Source: Fastidiosipila sp963510375
Lineage (GTDB): Bacteria; Bacillota; Clostridia; Saccharofermentanales; Fastidiosipilaceae
Direction of reading: 5' to 3'
NCBI GenBank assembly: GCA_963510375.1
Contig: CAUPES010000005.1
Location: 1 to 64,000, forward strand
Length of the DNA stretch: 64,000 nucleotides
This document shows positions 36,805 through 45,771 of the stretch, in pieces. The position numbers were made by a program, and so were the translations under genes. The notes below the pieces were generated by a model that did no database searches, was not told the origin of the DNA, and saw only the letters and a list, made by a program, of their open reading frames with translations. Positions within the stretch are counted from its first letter, which is position 1, and each line of letters begins with the position of its first letter.

Positions 36805-36840
36805 GAGGAGAGTCTCAAAAGAGGCTCTCTTCTTTTGTTT
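36805..36840 (+). terminator. Intrinsic terminator after ald
   Basis: GAGGAGAGTCTC at 36805-36816 pairs with GAGGCTCTCTTC at 36821-36832, with two G-U pairs and an AAAA loop, then TTTTGTTT. Confidence 0.88.
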
Positions 36841-36946
36841 AAAGGAAATTAGCTGATTTGCGATTTGACTAATTTTTAATATGTAGTGAAATTAAGTATA
36901 ATGTCTATTAGCGGTTCAATAGTTAATTTAAAACCCAGGAGGAAAA

Positions 36947-38176
36947 ATGCAAGTAAGATTAGAGAGAATTACTCAGGAAGAATTAGCGGAGTTTTTGCAA
37001 GAATGCAATACTAGATATTTTTATTCTCAATCTGATAAATATATAAATGTATGTGAAGCTATGGATAGATCCTATGATATCCTGGCATTGAAAAATCAGC
37101 AAGAAATTCTGGCAACAGGCATAGTATTTAAATATAGATTCAAGAAAATATTCCAAAAAGCTGAATTAGTATTTGGGCCGATAGTCAGAGACACTAATAC
37201 AGATTATTTGATTGAGTTTATGAAGCAACTAGTAGCGTTTTACAAAAGGAATTTACGTGTTATTTCACTAGAAGTAGTGCCATTAATACTCGACAGATAT
37301 TTTGATGATGTTGAAATAATAGGTGAAAATGTTGACGCTAAGCTAATTAAGAAAGCGCTAACAAGAATAGGCTTCAAGCACATAGATAGAGATTTTAGTG
37401 AAGCACCGTATAACACACAGGTTAGATATATCTATGTCAAAAATATTAAAGATAAAGATTTTAAAGAAGTAGAAAAAACATTTGTAGCAGAGTTGCGTAG
37501 AAGGATGAAAAAGGCCAAAGAGCTAGATGTTAAGGTGAGATTCCTCAAGCCTGATGAATTAGACATTATGGAAGAAATATTTGCTGAAACATCAGATAGA
37601 GTTCATTACCAAGTAAACTTAAAAACTACTAAATACGTTGCCCAAAATTATGATGAAGCATATTTCCCAGTTGCTTATATTGATGTTCTTGAAAGCTTAA
37701 AAAGTCTAAATGAAAATCTAGAAGATACTGAAGCAGAAATTGAAAAAATTAATAAGAATAACGAAGAGTTTGGTGAAAATAAAAAACGTATTAATAGATT
37801 AAAAAATGCCAATAATTTGAAAAATATAATAATTAATAAAATTGCAAATGTAAAAGAGTTGGGTGAGAAATATGGCAATATAATTTATATGTCATCTGGT
37901 TCTTTTTACGTTACTCCCTCTGATATGGTATATCTTCAAGGAGGTATGAGAAGAGAATTTGAAGACTATTATCCTAACCATGCTTTGTTAGAACATATGA
38001 TGAAGCTAGCAATTGAGAAAAAATGCCAGTATTTTAATTTCTTTGGAATTTCAGCAGCTAGTCTAGTAGATGAGAATGCTAGTGATTATGGAGTTCTGCA
38101 GTTTAAGCGTAATTTTGTCGGTGAAGTACAAGAATTTATTGGCACTTATGAGTATAATTATTTACCTTTTTTGTAA
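36947..38176 (+). CDS. FemX/MurM-family peptidoglycan bridge aminoacyltransferase, copy 1
   Basis: 409 residues with two GNAT-like domains and an antiparallel coiled-coil arm (about 245-310, rich in Lys, Glu and Asn), as in FemA. The C-terminal block VYLQGGMRREFEDYYPNHAL followed by YFNFFGI is the family hallmark. It adds amino acids from aminoacyl-tRNA to the side chain of lipid-linked precursors at the membrane face. CAGGAGG precedes the ATG. The adjacent paralogue suggests that the two add successive residues. Which amino acid cannot be read; Ala or Ser is common. Confidence 0.9.
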   Translation: MQVRLERITQEELAEFLQECNTRYFYSQSDKYINVCEAMDRSYDILALKNQQEILATGIVFKYRFKKIFQKAELVFGPIVRDTNTDYLIEFMKQLVAFYKRNLRVISLEVVPLILDRYFDDVEIIGENVDAKLIKKALTRIGFKHIDRDFSEAPYNTQVRYIYVKNIKDKDFKEVEKTFVAELRRRMKKAKELDVKVRFLKPDELDIMEEIFAETSDRVHYQVNLKTTKYVAQNYDEAYFPVAYIDVLESLKSLNENLEDTEAEIEKINKNNEEFGENKKRINRLKNANNLKNIIINKIANVKELGEKYGNIIYMSSGSFYVTPSDMVYLQGGMRREFEDYYPNHALLEHMMKLAIEKKCQYFNFFGISAASLVDENASDYGVLQFKRNFVGEVQEFIGTYEYNYLPFL

Positions 38177-38234
38177 TATTTACTAAATAAAGAGACAAAA
38201 AACATAAGAGAAATGAGATTAGAAAGGCAAGTTA

Positions 38235-39461
38235 ATGAAATTTGAGTTTAAGTCTATAAATAAAACTGAGTATGCTAATTTTCTGAAAAATTGTAACGCT
38301 AGGTATTTTTATTCACAATCTGCTGAATATACAAAAGTGTGTGAAGCCATGGGAAGAGCATATGAAATTCTGGCTTTACTTGATGCAGGTGAAATAGTCG
38401 CTGCAGCTATTGTATTTAAGTTTAGGCATCATAAGATATTTCAAAAAGCAGAACTTATTTATGGACCTATAGTAAAAGATGAAAACGTTGAATATTTTAA
38501 CGAGTATATTAGAGCCTTAAAAGAGCATTTCAGAAAAGAACTTAGGGTTGTTAGCTTGCAGATAAGTCCTCTGATACAGGATAAGCTTTTTGATGATGTA
38601 GAGGTAGTGGCGGAAAACCCTGATGCAAAAATTGCTAAAAAAACTCTAAATGCTGCAGGATACAAATTGATTGATAAAGATTTTGCTGAGGATAGGTCTA
38701 TACAAGTACAACATGTCTATGTCAAAGATATAGAGGGGCAAAAATTTGAAGAATTGCAAAAAAGTTTTACTTATAATTTAAGAAATGAGTTCAAGAAAGC
38801 AAGAGAATTAGGTATTCAGGTTAGATTTTTGCAAGCTGATGAGATGCATATTTTTGATGATATTATTGCGAACACCTCAGAACGCCTGGAACACGATATT
38901 AGCTTGGTGAACACCAATTATATTGCGGAAAATTTTTCAGAAGCTTACTATCCGGTATCATATATTGATGTAAATTATAGCCTAAAAGTTCTAAGTGAAA
39001 ATTTAGAGAGCGCGCAAGCACAGGTACAAAAACTTAAAGATGATATAGAAGAATTTGGAGAAAGCAAGAAGCGTTTAAATAAATTAAATGATGCTAATAT
39101 AATTCTGAAAAAAGCAAAAGAAAAGCTTGAAACGATATCTAATTTGGCAAAAAAATATGGCGAAGTTATCTACATGTCAACAGGATCATTTTATTGTTCG
39201 CCATCAGGTATGGTGTATTTACAAGGTGGTATGAAAAGAGAGTTTGAAGCTTTTTATCCTAATCATGCCTTGCTGGAGAAGATGATTAAGCTAGCTATAG
39301 AAAAGGACTGTAAATATTTCAATTTCTTTGGTGTGTCAGCAGCTAGTTTAGTTGATGAAAAAGCTGCCGATTATGGAGTTTTGCAATTTAAACGCAATTT
39401 TGCTGGAGAAGTACAACAGTTCTTAGGGACATATAAGCATACCTACATACCTTTTATTTAA
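38235..39461 (+). CDS. FemX/MurM-family peptidoglycan bridge aminoacyltransferase, copy 2
   Basis: 408 residues, alignable along its whole length with copy 1, with the same coiled-coil arm and the block VYLQGGMKREFEAFYPNHAL. Divergence is spread throughout, so the duplication is not recent. AGAAAGGCAAG precedes the ATG. As with MurM/MurN and FemA/FemB, the pair probably makes a two-step bridge. It is 58 bp after copy 1 and 24 bp before the BrkB-family gene. Confidence 0.9.
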   Translation: MKFEFKSINKTEYANFLKNCNARYFYSQSAEYTKVCEAMGRAYEILALLDAGEIVAAAIVFKFRHHKIFQKAELIYGPIVKDENVEYFNEYIRALKEHFRKELRVVSLQISPLIQDKLFDDVEVVAENPDAKIAKKTLNAAGYKLIDKDFAEDRSIQVQHVYVKDIEGQKFEELQKSFTYNLRNEFKKARELGIQVRFLQADEMHIFDDIIANTSERLEHDISLVNTNYIAENFSEAYYPVSYIDVNYSLKVLSENLESAQAQVQKLKDDIEEFGESKKRLNKLNDANIILKKAKEKLETISNLAKKYGEVIYMSTGSFYCSPSGMVYLQGGMKREFEAFYPNHALLEKMIKLAIEKDCKYFNFFGVSAASLVDEKAADYGVLQFKRNFAGEVQQFLGTYKHTYIPFI

Positions 39462-39485
39462 TTTAGACAATGGAGTAATTATTAG

Positions 39486-40439
39486 ATGAGTGAAATTAAA
39501 GAGAAAAAATGGTTTAAAACTATTCAAGGAATAGTTAATAGATTTTCAGAGTTTGAGATACCAACTGCTGCTGCAGCATCTAGTTATTACTTTTTGTTTT
39601 CTATTTTTCCATTGATACTATTTACTATTAGTTTATTTAATTTAATTAATCCTGAATTGCCAGAATTGGTAAAAAACTCTCTTCCAGATATGAAGCTAAT
39701 TATCCCAGAACCTGTTATGAATATTTTAATTAATTTTGTTGAGACTGCGGGGATGACTAGTAGAGTTTCAGTTTTATCTTTCGCAGGTATAGGTCTGCTG
39801 TGGTCTGCTTCAGGGGCAATAGGTAATACTATAAGTACGCTAAATACTATATATAGAAGAGAAAGTACAAGTTTAAATGCAGTTTTAACTAGAGCGCTAG
39901 GTATGCTGTTTGGCTTGCTTTTTGGAATATTGCTAGTATTGATCTTATTAATTTTGAGTTTCAGTCAAGCTGTAATAAATTTCATAGAAACATTTTTGCC
40001 TTTGCCAAATTTCTTTAAAGCGGGTGGATTTAATCTTTCTGCGTATTTTATTTCATTTTTTGTTTTGGTACTAGTTTTTCTGCTTATCTATGGAGTAATG
40101 TCCAAGAATAAGGGCGGATTTTTGATGACTCTTATATCAGCGACATTCACATCTTTAGCTTGGTTGATTATATCTTTTTCCATGTCAAATATTATGGTCA
40201 ATAATAGCCGTTATGACCTAATTTATGGGAGTCTTTCAAGTATAATTTTTTTAATGCTATGGATGTATTTGGCAGTTATTTCAGCCCTAATTGGAGCATT
40301 CATTCATACCGAGTTAATTAGGTATCGTCAGATTAGACAAATGCGAAAAGAGACTGTTAAATCAGGTGAAAGTAATGATAGAAATACTGATGTGAATAGT
40401 GATGATAAAGACGATAAACCTGATAAAGAGAGTTGCTAA
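39486..40439 (+). CDS. YihY/BrkB-family membrane protein
   Basis: 317 residues with about six hydrophobic segments. The opening AAAASSYYFLFSIFPLILF and the central WSASGAIGNTISTLNTIYR are typical of the family. The last 40 residues are an acidic, Asp-rich tail. Members were once called RNase BN, which is wrong; their function is unsettled, and a transport role is often assumed. ATGGAGTAATT precedes the ATG. It follows the bridge ligases closely. Confidence 0.88.
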   Translation: MSEIKEKKWFKTIQGIVNRFSEFEIPTAAAASSYYFLFSIFPLILFTISLFNLINPELPELVKNSLPDMKLIIPEPVMNILINFVETAGMTSRVSVLSFAGIGLLWSASGAIGNTISTLNTIYRRESTSLNAVLTRALGMLFGLLFGILLVLILLILSFSQAVINFIETFLPLPNFFKAGGFNLSAYFISFFVLVLVFLLIYGVMSKNKGGFLMTLISATFTSLAWLIISFSMSNIMVNNSRYDLIYGSLSSIIFLMLWMYLAVISALIGAFIHTELIRYRQIRQMRKETVKSGESNDRNTDVNSDDKDDKPDKESC

Positions 40440-40471
40440 AGAAACTGCTTTAGAATAAGAGGAGTATTACA

Positions 40472-41143
40472 GTGCAAGATATAGATAATGAAAATACAAA
40501 TGCAGAAATACATAAATTAGAAAATGATCCTCGTAGATTTTTTGCTATGGTCAAAAGTGAAGTAAAAGAATTAGATCAAGAGGAGAATTTACTGAATTTG
40601 ACAAGGTACGATTTGATGCAAGCTGCGTTAGAACAAGAGATTGCCGACTATCGAGAGAATTCTTTGAAGTGGCGTGCAAAGAGTTATGGATTTTTGTTTG
40701 AGATTTTGCTTATTCTTTTGCTCTTGGCAATTATTGTTTTGTTTATTTATCTTAATATTAAGTTGATCGCCATAATTTTTGCAGTGATGTTACTAGCTTT
40801 TCTAATAGTTGCCAATGTTAGTAGTATGCGTAAAAATTCAATGCAAGAAAAGATTGGTTTTATAATTTTAGCAAAGTTTAAAAATCCTGATGAAATAAAG
40901 TTTAAAGATGAAGAGTTAGTCAAGGAACTTGAAAATATTAAAGATAAACAAAAGAGTTTAAGAATCGACTTTGCTAAGGTAATTGCAAAAAGCGAATACT
41001 TGAAATATATCCCCGAAGAATTTCTGAATTTATACAGTATTAACAGCTTATATAATATAGCAAGAGCTAAAGAAGCTGATACAATAACTGATGTATATAA
41101 GAAACTACGTGTGCAAATAGAGAATGAAGAGAGGTCAGAATAA
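40472..41143 (+). CDS. Hypothetical protein with two membrane segments
   Basis: 223 residues starting at a GTG with AAGAGGAG upstream. I do not recognise the family. An acidic, Glu/Asp/Asn-rich N-terminus of about 70 residues precedes two adjacent hydrophobic helices (about 75-120) with a short turn. The C-terminal 100 residues are soluble, charged and helical. Both ends are probably cytosolic. It lies between the BrkB-like and hydrolase genes with short gaps, so it is probably in the same operon. Confidence 0.75.
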   Translation: MQDIDNENTNAEIHKLENDPRRFFAMVKSEVKELDQEENLLNLTRYDLMQAALEQEIADYRENSLKWRAKSYGFLFEILLILLLLAIIVLFIYLNIKLIAIIFAVMLLAFLIVANVSSMRKNSMQEKIGFIILAKFKNPDEIKFKDEELVKELENIKDKQKSLRIDFAKVIAKSEYLKYIPEEFLNLYSINSLYNIARAKEADTITDVYKKLRVQIENEERSE

Positions 41144-41146
41144 GGT

Positions 41147-42313
41147 ATGTTTTGGTTAGAAGTAATTGGTTTTTTGCTGTTAATTTTTCTCGTATTTGCT
41201 GCAGTATTATACTTACTAGCATTTATTTTATATAAATTTGCATTTAAACGTTTTGAGAGCGGACCAGATGTGAATAAGTATTATGATGCCATTATAAAAA
41301 ACTATAAGATGGAAAAATTTAAAGTTCAATCTAACGATAATACTTTACAAGGTTATATATATAATAAGCTTGATGAAGGTGCTGATAAAAAAGAAGGTTT
41401 AGTAATTTTTGTTCACGGTTTATGGGCTGAGCATAAGTCCTACATTAATGAAGTACTATATTTAGTAGAGGCTGGTTGGGAAGTCTTAACTTATGATGCT
41501 ACCGGTTGTGGAGAAAGTGCAGGTAGATCTACAGTTGGATTGGTTCAATCTGCCTTAGACTTGAAGTCAGTCTTAGAGTATGTTGATAGTCAAGAGAGAT
41601 TTGCTGATACTGAGATAGTACTTGTTGGACATAGCTGGGGCGGATATGCAGTTGCTAGTTCAATGAAGTTTTCTGACAAAATTAAAGCGGTGGTTTCTAT
41701 CTCTGGTTATGCCTACCCAGTAAAGATGTTAGTAGAAGTTATATCTAAAGAAATGGGATCACTAGCATATTTGCTATATCCATTTGTTTATTTTGAGAAC
41801 TATAGGCACTTCAAAGAATGGCATAAGCTAAATGCAATTGACATGATTAATTCAACTGATATACCGACATTAATTTTGCATGGCGAAAATGACAAAATAA
41901 TATCTATTAAAGGTGCAGCTATTTACGCTTATAAAGAAAGAATTAAAAGAGATAAAGTTTATTTTGTAAAATGGAGAGAGGCAGGGCATATAGGTATTTT
42001 GGGTAAGAATGATGTAGAAGGAGATCTAATTAACGTTGCCCGAGAAACTGTTAGAGCTAATTTGCACGAAATAGTTGAAGACTTGATATCAGGTGATAGT
42101 AATCAAGCTGATAATAAAAAATCAAATGATGATATAATCGAATTTGAGCAAGATCCTTACAGAAAAGATGTAAGTGATATGTACAAAAATATCAATGAAG
42201 ATCTGATGATTATCGTTGATAAATTTATAGATATATATCTAAATGGTCAAAGTAAAGAAGAAAGCTTAAGCGACGAAGGCTTAGATGAAGAGAGTTTAAA
42301 CGAAGAAATTTAG
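41147..42313 (+). CDS. Membrane-anchored alpha/beta hydrolase with repeat-derived C-terminus
   Basis: 388 residues. An N-terminal hydrophobic anchor (about 3-30) precedes an alpha/beta hydrolase fold: VHGLWAEHKS oxyanion strand, nucleophile Ser in VGHSWGG, Asp in HGENDK and His in EAGHIG. The substrate is unknown. The acidic C-terminal tail ends in pentapeptide repeats such as SLSDE, GLDEE and SLNEE, encoded by a 15-base minisatellite that runs on beyond the stop. The stop arises where one repeat unit has lost a base. The preceding gene ends three bases upstream. Confidence 0.87.
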   Translation: MFWLEVIGFLLLIFLVFAAVLYLLAFILYKFAFKRFESGPDVNKYYDAIIKNYKMEKFKVQSNDNTLQGYIYNKLDEGADKKEGLVIFVHGLWAEHKSYINEVLYLVEAGWEVLTYDATGCGESAGRSTVGLVQSALDLKSVLEYVDSQERFADTEIVLVGHSWGGYAVASSMKFSDKIKAVVSISGYAYPVKMLVEVISKEMGSLAYLLYPFVYFENYRHFKEWHKLNAIDMINSTDIPTLILHGENDKIISIKGAAIYAYKERIKRDKVYFVKWREAGHIGILGKNDVEGDLINVARETVRANLHEIVEDLISGDSNQADNKKSNDDIIEFEQDPYRKDVSDMYKNINEDLMIIVDKFIDIYLNGQSKEESLSDEGLDEESLNEEI

Positions 42314-42380
42314 ACGAAGAGAGTTTAAACGAAGAAGTTTAGACGAAGAAAATTTAAACAAAAAAAGTTCAAACGAAAAG
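42263..42380 (+). repeat. Degenerate 15-base minisatellite across the hydrolase stop codon
   Basis: Eight units of the type AGTTTAAACGAAGAA run head to tail, of lengths 15, 15, 15, 14, 15, 14, 15 and 15. The first three encode SLSDE, GLDEE and SLNEE. The 14-base units (from 42308 and 42337) shift the frame, and the first creates the TAG that ends the protein. Length changes here would alter the C-terminus. Confidence 0.8.
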
Positions 42381-42399
42381 AAAAAGAAAGAGAATTATT

Positions 42400-43329
42400 A
42401 TGAAAATTGAAAAGTTTAAAGGGATTTTCCCAGCATTTTATGCATGTTACGAAGATAATGGGGAAATCAGTATAGAGAGAAGTAAGTTACTTTTGGAGTA
42501 TCTAATTGAAGCTGGAGTTCATGGTGTATATGTTGGTGGATCTTCAGGTGAATGTATTTATCAAAGTGTAGAAGAGAGAAAAGCAGTTTTAGAAGCTGTT
42601 ATTGAGCAAAATGCTGGAAAAATTAAGGTGATTGCTCATGTTGCATGTAACAACACAGCAGATAGTCAAGAACTAGCTGCACATGCAGAAAGTTTAGGAG
42701 TTGATGCTATAGCTGCAATTCCACCTATTTACTTTAAACTTCCTGAAGCAGCTATTGCACAATATTGGAATGATATAAGTGCAGCGGCTCCAAATACAGA
42801 CTTTATTATTTACAATATTCCACAATTAGCAGGTGTTTCTTTAACAATTCCTTTATTTAACGAAATGCTAAAAAACAAGAGAGTTATTGGAGTAAAAAAT
42901 TCCTCAATGCCTGTTCAAGATATTCAAATGTTTAGAACATGCACAAATTATGCAGAAACAAGATCTGAGGCACCAATTGTATTCAATGGTCCAGATGAAC
43001 AGCTGTTTAGTGGATTAGTTGCAGGAGCTTGTGGAGGTATTGGAGGAACTTATGCCTTGATGCCAGAATTATATTTAGCAATATATGAAGCATATAAAAA
43101 TGGCGATACTGCACGTGGCTTAGCTTTACAAGATAAAGCTTGTGAGATTATTTATTTAATTACTAGTAGTAAAGGAAATATGTATGCCATTATCAAGGCA
43201 ATATTGGCTAAAACTGGTTTGAATTTAGGATCTGTAAGGAAGCCACTTGTTGCAGTTAGCGATATCGATACAAGAGTTATTGAAGAAGCTTATAAATTAG
43301 TGCAGAATGTTAAGAAAGAACTAAAATAA
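42400..43329 (+). CDS. nanA: N-acetylneuraminate lyase (sialic acid aldolase)
   Basis: 309 residues, DHDPS superfamily TIM barrel. It splits sialic acid into N-acetylmannosamine and pyruvate. The Schiff-base lysine is Lys166 in GVKNSSM, the catalytic Tyr138 in IIYNIP, and the pyruvate loop GSSGE is at 47-51. YNIPQLAGVSL favours a lyase over dihydrodipicolinate synthase. The ribosome site is AAAGAGAATT. It is followed by a GH84 hexosaminidase gene, consistent with host-glycan catabolism. The rest of the nan pathway is not in the window. Confidence 0.88.
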   Translation: MKIEKFKGIFPAFYACYEDNGEISIERSKLLLEYLIEAGVHGVYVGGSSGECIYQSVEERKAVLEAVIEQNAGKIKVIAHVACNNTADSQELAAHAESLGVDAIAAIPPIYFKLPEAAIAQYWNDISAAAPNTDFIIYNIPQLAGVSLTIPLFNEMLKNKRVIGVKNSSMPVQDIQMFRTCTNYAETRSEAPIVFNGPDEQLFSGLVAGACGGIGGTYALMPELYLAIYEAYKNGDTARGLALQDKACEIIYLITSSKGNMYAIIKAILAKTGLNLGSVRKPLVAVSDIDTRVIEEAYKLVQNVKKELK

Positions 43330-43359
43330 ATTAGGGGAGTTATGAGGAAAGAGGAAAGT

Positions 43360-45162
43360 ATGAGTAGAATTTATGAAATTTACCCATTACCACAAAATCT
43401 GAAGTACAGAAATGAAAGCATTTCAGTACCAAAAGAGATTAAAATAGAAACGAATTTTGAATTAGAGTCAGCAAGCCTAGCAAGATTAAATGAAACTTTG
43501 GCAACACAAGGTAGTAGTTTAGTTGAAGTCGCTGATTTCGTATTGAGTATCTCTCTAGATGAGAGCTTGAGTGATAAGTTTGATTATTACACACTAGAAA
43601 TTTTAAAGTCAGAGATTAGAATTCAGGCAAATTCAAGAAGTTCAGTTTTTTATGGAATTACAACTTTGTATCATATTTTCAAACAGGCTGATGAAGAATT
43701 GGAACTATTGAAGATTGAAGACTATTCAGAAATGAAACTTCGTGGAATGATTGAAGGCTATTATGGGATCCCATATACAAATGCTAAACGTAAATCTATC
43801 ATGGAGTTTGGCTCATACTTTAAGATGAATGTTTATGCTTTTGCACCAAAAGATGATCCATATCATAGAGATTTATGGTGGGAACTTTATCCTGAATCAG
43901 AATTGAATGAGATTGCTGATTTGGCTAAGTTTGGAGAAGAACATTATAATCACTATACTTGGACAATTGCCCCATTTAAACCAGATTCAAACCCAATTAC
44001 AAATGAAAATCGTGAGGAAGGTTTAGACAAGATTATAAAGAAGTTCGAACAACTTTATGAGGTTGGAGTACGTCAATTTGGTGTCTTAGGCGATGACGTT
44101 GGTGACTTACCATACGAAACAGTAGTTTATGTAATGAATAAATTAAATGCTTGGCGTAAAGCAAAAGGTGATATTAACGATTTGATTTTCTGTCCTCAAG
44201 GTTACAACATGGACGATTGGGCTTTTAGAGATGGTACAGAAGCAAATATTATTGATGATGGTTTTGATCCTGATATTCACATTTTCTACACTGGTATAAC
44301 TACATGTAATGTTGTAAGTAGAGAAGCTATAGATAGATGGAAGACAGAGAAGGTAGATAGAGAAGGTCGTATCCGCCGTGATCCATTGTTCTGGATGAAC
44401 TGGCCAGTTAATGATATTGACCGTGACGAATGGCGTAGAGTTTTCCTTGGTAAAGGTGAAGTCTATGAACAAGGCGTGAGCGATATGATTGGTGTATTAA
44501 CAAACCCAATGGATGAAGCAGAGGCTTCAAAAGTAGCGTTGTTTGCAACTTTAGACTATGGCTGGAATCCAAATGCTTTTGATGCAGATAAGTCTTGGAC
44601 AGATTCATTTAAATATATAGAACCAGATGCGGCAGCAGAATTGCACGAAATTGCTAAGCATATGTCTAACATTAGAAATGGTGCCAAAGCTGATGCAGAA
44701 GAGTCAGTTGAATTAAGTGAAAAAGTAGAAGCATTTAAGGAAGCTGTCGACTCTGGAGTAAATGAAGTGATACTAGTTACTGCAAATAATTTACATGAGG
44801 CTTATGTAAATATTATTAATGCAGTAGATGGTTTCACAAATAAGAGTAAGAATGATCAGCTTTTAGATGAATTAAAAGCTTACAATGCTAGTTTAAGAGA
44901 TAAAGCGCAAGCCGCCACATTATATTTAGATGTTTATATTGCATATATCAAAGCTTTGTTACATAAAGGTGTTGAAGCTGCTGGACAAGAGAAAGCAGTT
45001 GCAGAATATAAACTGAATGAAGCCAAAAAGTTAACTGATAATTTGAAACAACACATTGTTGTGACCAGAACTGCGGAATTCCCTACAAGAGAATTAGTAG
45101 CAACAGCAGGTCAAGTTGTAATTGAACCAAATATTGAATATCTTGAGGAATTGCTTAAATAA
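43360..45162 (+). CDS. GH84 beta-N-acetylhexosaminidase (intracellular)
   Basis: About 600 residues from the ATG at 43360, preceded by AGAGGAAAG; an ATG six codons earlier is too close to its ribosome site. It has an N-terminal GH20b-like domain, then the barrel with LRGMIEGYYGIPY and the catalytic pair Asp245-Asp246 in FGVLGDDVGD, which act by substrate-assisted catalysis. The C-terminal part is helical. Unlike clostridial NagJ/hyaluronidase toxins there is no signal peptide or binding module, so it acts on imported GlcNAc-containing fragments. It forms an operon with the sialic acid lyase. Confidence 0.9.
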   Translation: MSRIYEIYPLPQNLKYRNESISVPKEIKIETNFELESASLARLNETLATQGSSLVEVADFVLSISLDESLSDKFDYYTLEILKSEIRIQANSRSSVFYGITTLYHIFKQADEELELLKIEDYSEMKLRGMIEGYYGIPYTNAKRKSIMEFGSYFKMNVYAFAPKDDPYHRDLWWELYPESELNEIADLAKFGEEHYNHYTWTIAPFKPDSNPITNENREEGLDKIIKKFEQLYEVGVRQFGVLGDDVGDLPYETVVYVMNKLNAWRKAKGDINDLIFCPQGYNMDDWAFRDGTEANIIDDGFDPDIHIFYTGITTCNVVSREAIDRWKTEKVDREGRIRRDPLFWMNWPVNDIDRDEWRRVFLGKGEVYEQGVSDMIGVLTNPMDEAEASKVALFATLDYGWNPNAFDADKSWTDSFKYIEPDAAAELHEIAKHMSNIRNGAKADAEESVELSEKVEAFKEAVDSGVNEVILVTANNLHEAYVNIINAVDGFTNKSKNDQLLDELKAYNASLRDKAQAATLYLDVYIAYIKALLHKGVEAAGQEKAVAEYKLNEAKKLTDNLKQHIVVTRTAEFPTRELVATAGQVVIEPNIEYLEELLK

Positions 45163-45180
45163 TTTCCAAAGGAGTATATT

Positions 45181-45738
45181 ATGGATACGAGTGTAGGGTC
45201 GGTAAAAAAATATTACAAACTACGTTTGAGCATTTTGACTATAGTGTCATTAGTGTTAGGAGTGGTGCTATTAATTAATCCAAAATCCAGTTTGAATATA
45301 TTAGCAATTGTTATTGCGATAATTTTGTTTGCCTTGGCAGCAGCTGCAATCCTACAATTTTTCCTTGGAGATGAGTCCAGAAAGATTTATGAACATCAGT
45401 TTGTGCTGGCTGCTTTGGCTATAGCATCTGCAGTGTTTTTGCTAAAAAATACAGGGTTAATGTGGTCACTTTTGGGAATATTAAATGCTGGTATATTTAT
45501 GGCTATGGCTGGATATCAGATACAAATTACTTTTGTACAGTTAAAGAAGTCATTCCAAAACTGGTGGTTGGCTTTAATATTTGCTTTGCTATTTATCGGA
45601 TTTGGGATTTACACATTGACATTGCCGGGTGAAGCAAGTCGAGATTATGTCCATATATATGGAACATTATTGATCATTGCAGCGGTAATTAATGCAGGTA
45701 GCTTTTTTACTTTTAACTCTACAAGTGAAGGGGAATAG
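45181..45738 (+). CDS. HdeD-like (DUF308) membrane protein
   Basis: 185 residues with six short hydrophobic segments arranged as three similar hairpins, the pattern of the HdeD/DUF308 family. The E. coli member is linked to acid resistance, but no biochemical role is established. AAAGGAG precedes the ATG. It sits 18 bases after the hexosaminidase gene. Confidence 0.72.
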   Translation: MDTSVGSVKKYYKLRLSILTIVSLVLGVVLLINPKSSLNILAIVIAIILFALAAAAILQFFLGDESRKIYEHQFVLAALAIASAVFLLKNTGLMWSLLGILNAGIFMAMAGYQIQITFVQLKKSFQNWWLALIFALLFIGFGIYTLTLPGEASRDYVHIYGTLLIIAAVINAGSFFTFNSTSEGE

Positions 45739-45771
45739 CTGATAAAATATAAATAAGGTAAGTGAAGTTTA

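Noticed and set aside
36865..36902. TTGACT and TATAAT before the first bridge-ligase gene as a promoter pair
   Set aside because: They are 26 bases apart, too far for a standard promoter; the TATAAT may be used with a poor -35, but I cannot support it.
42263..42380. The repeat array as a CRISPR
   Set aside because: Units are 14-15 bases, directly adjacent without spacers, and partly coding; there are no cas genes.
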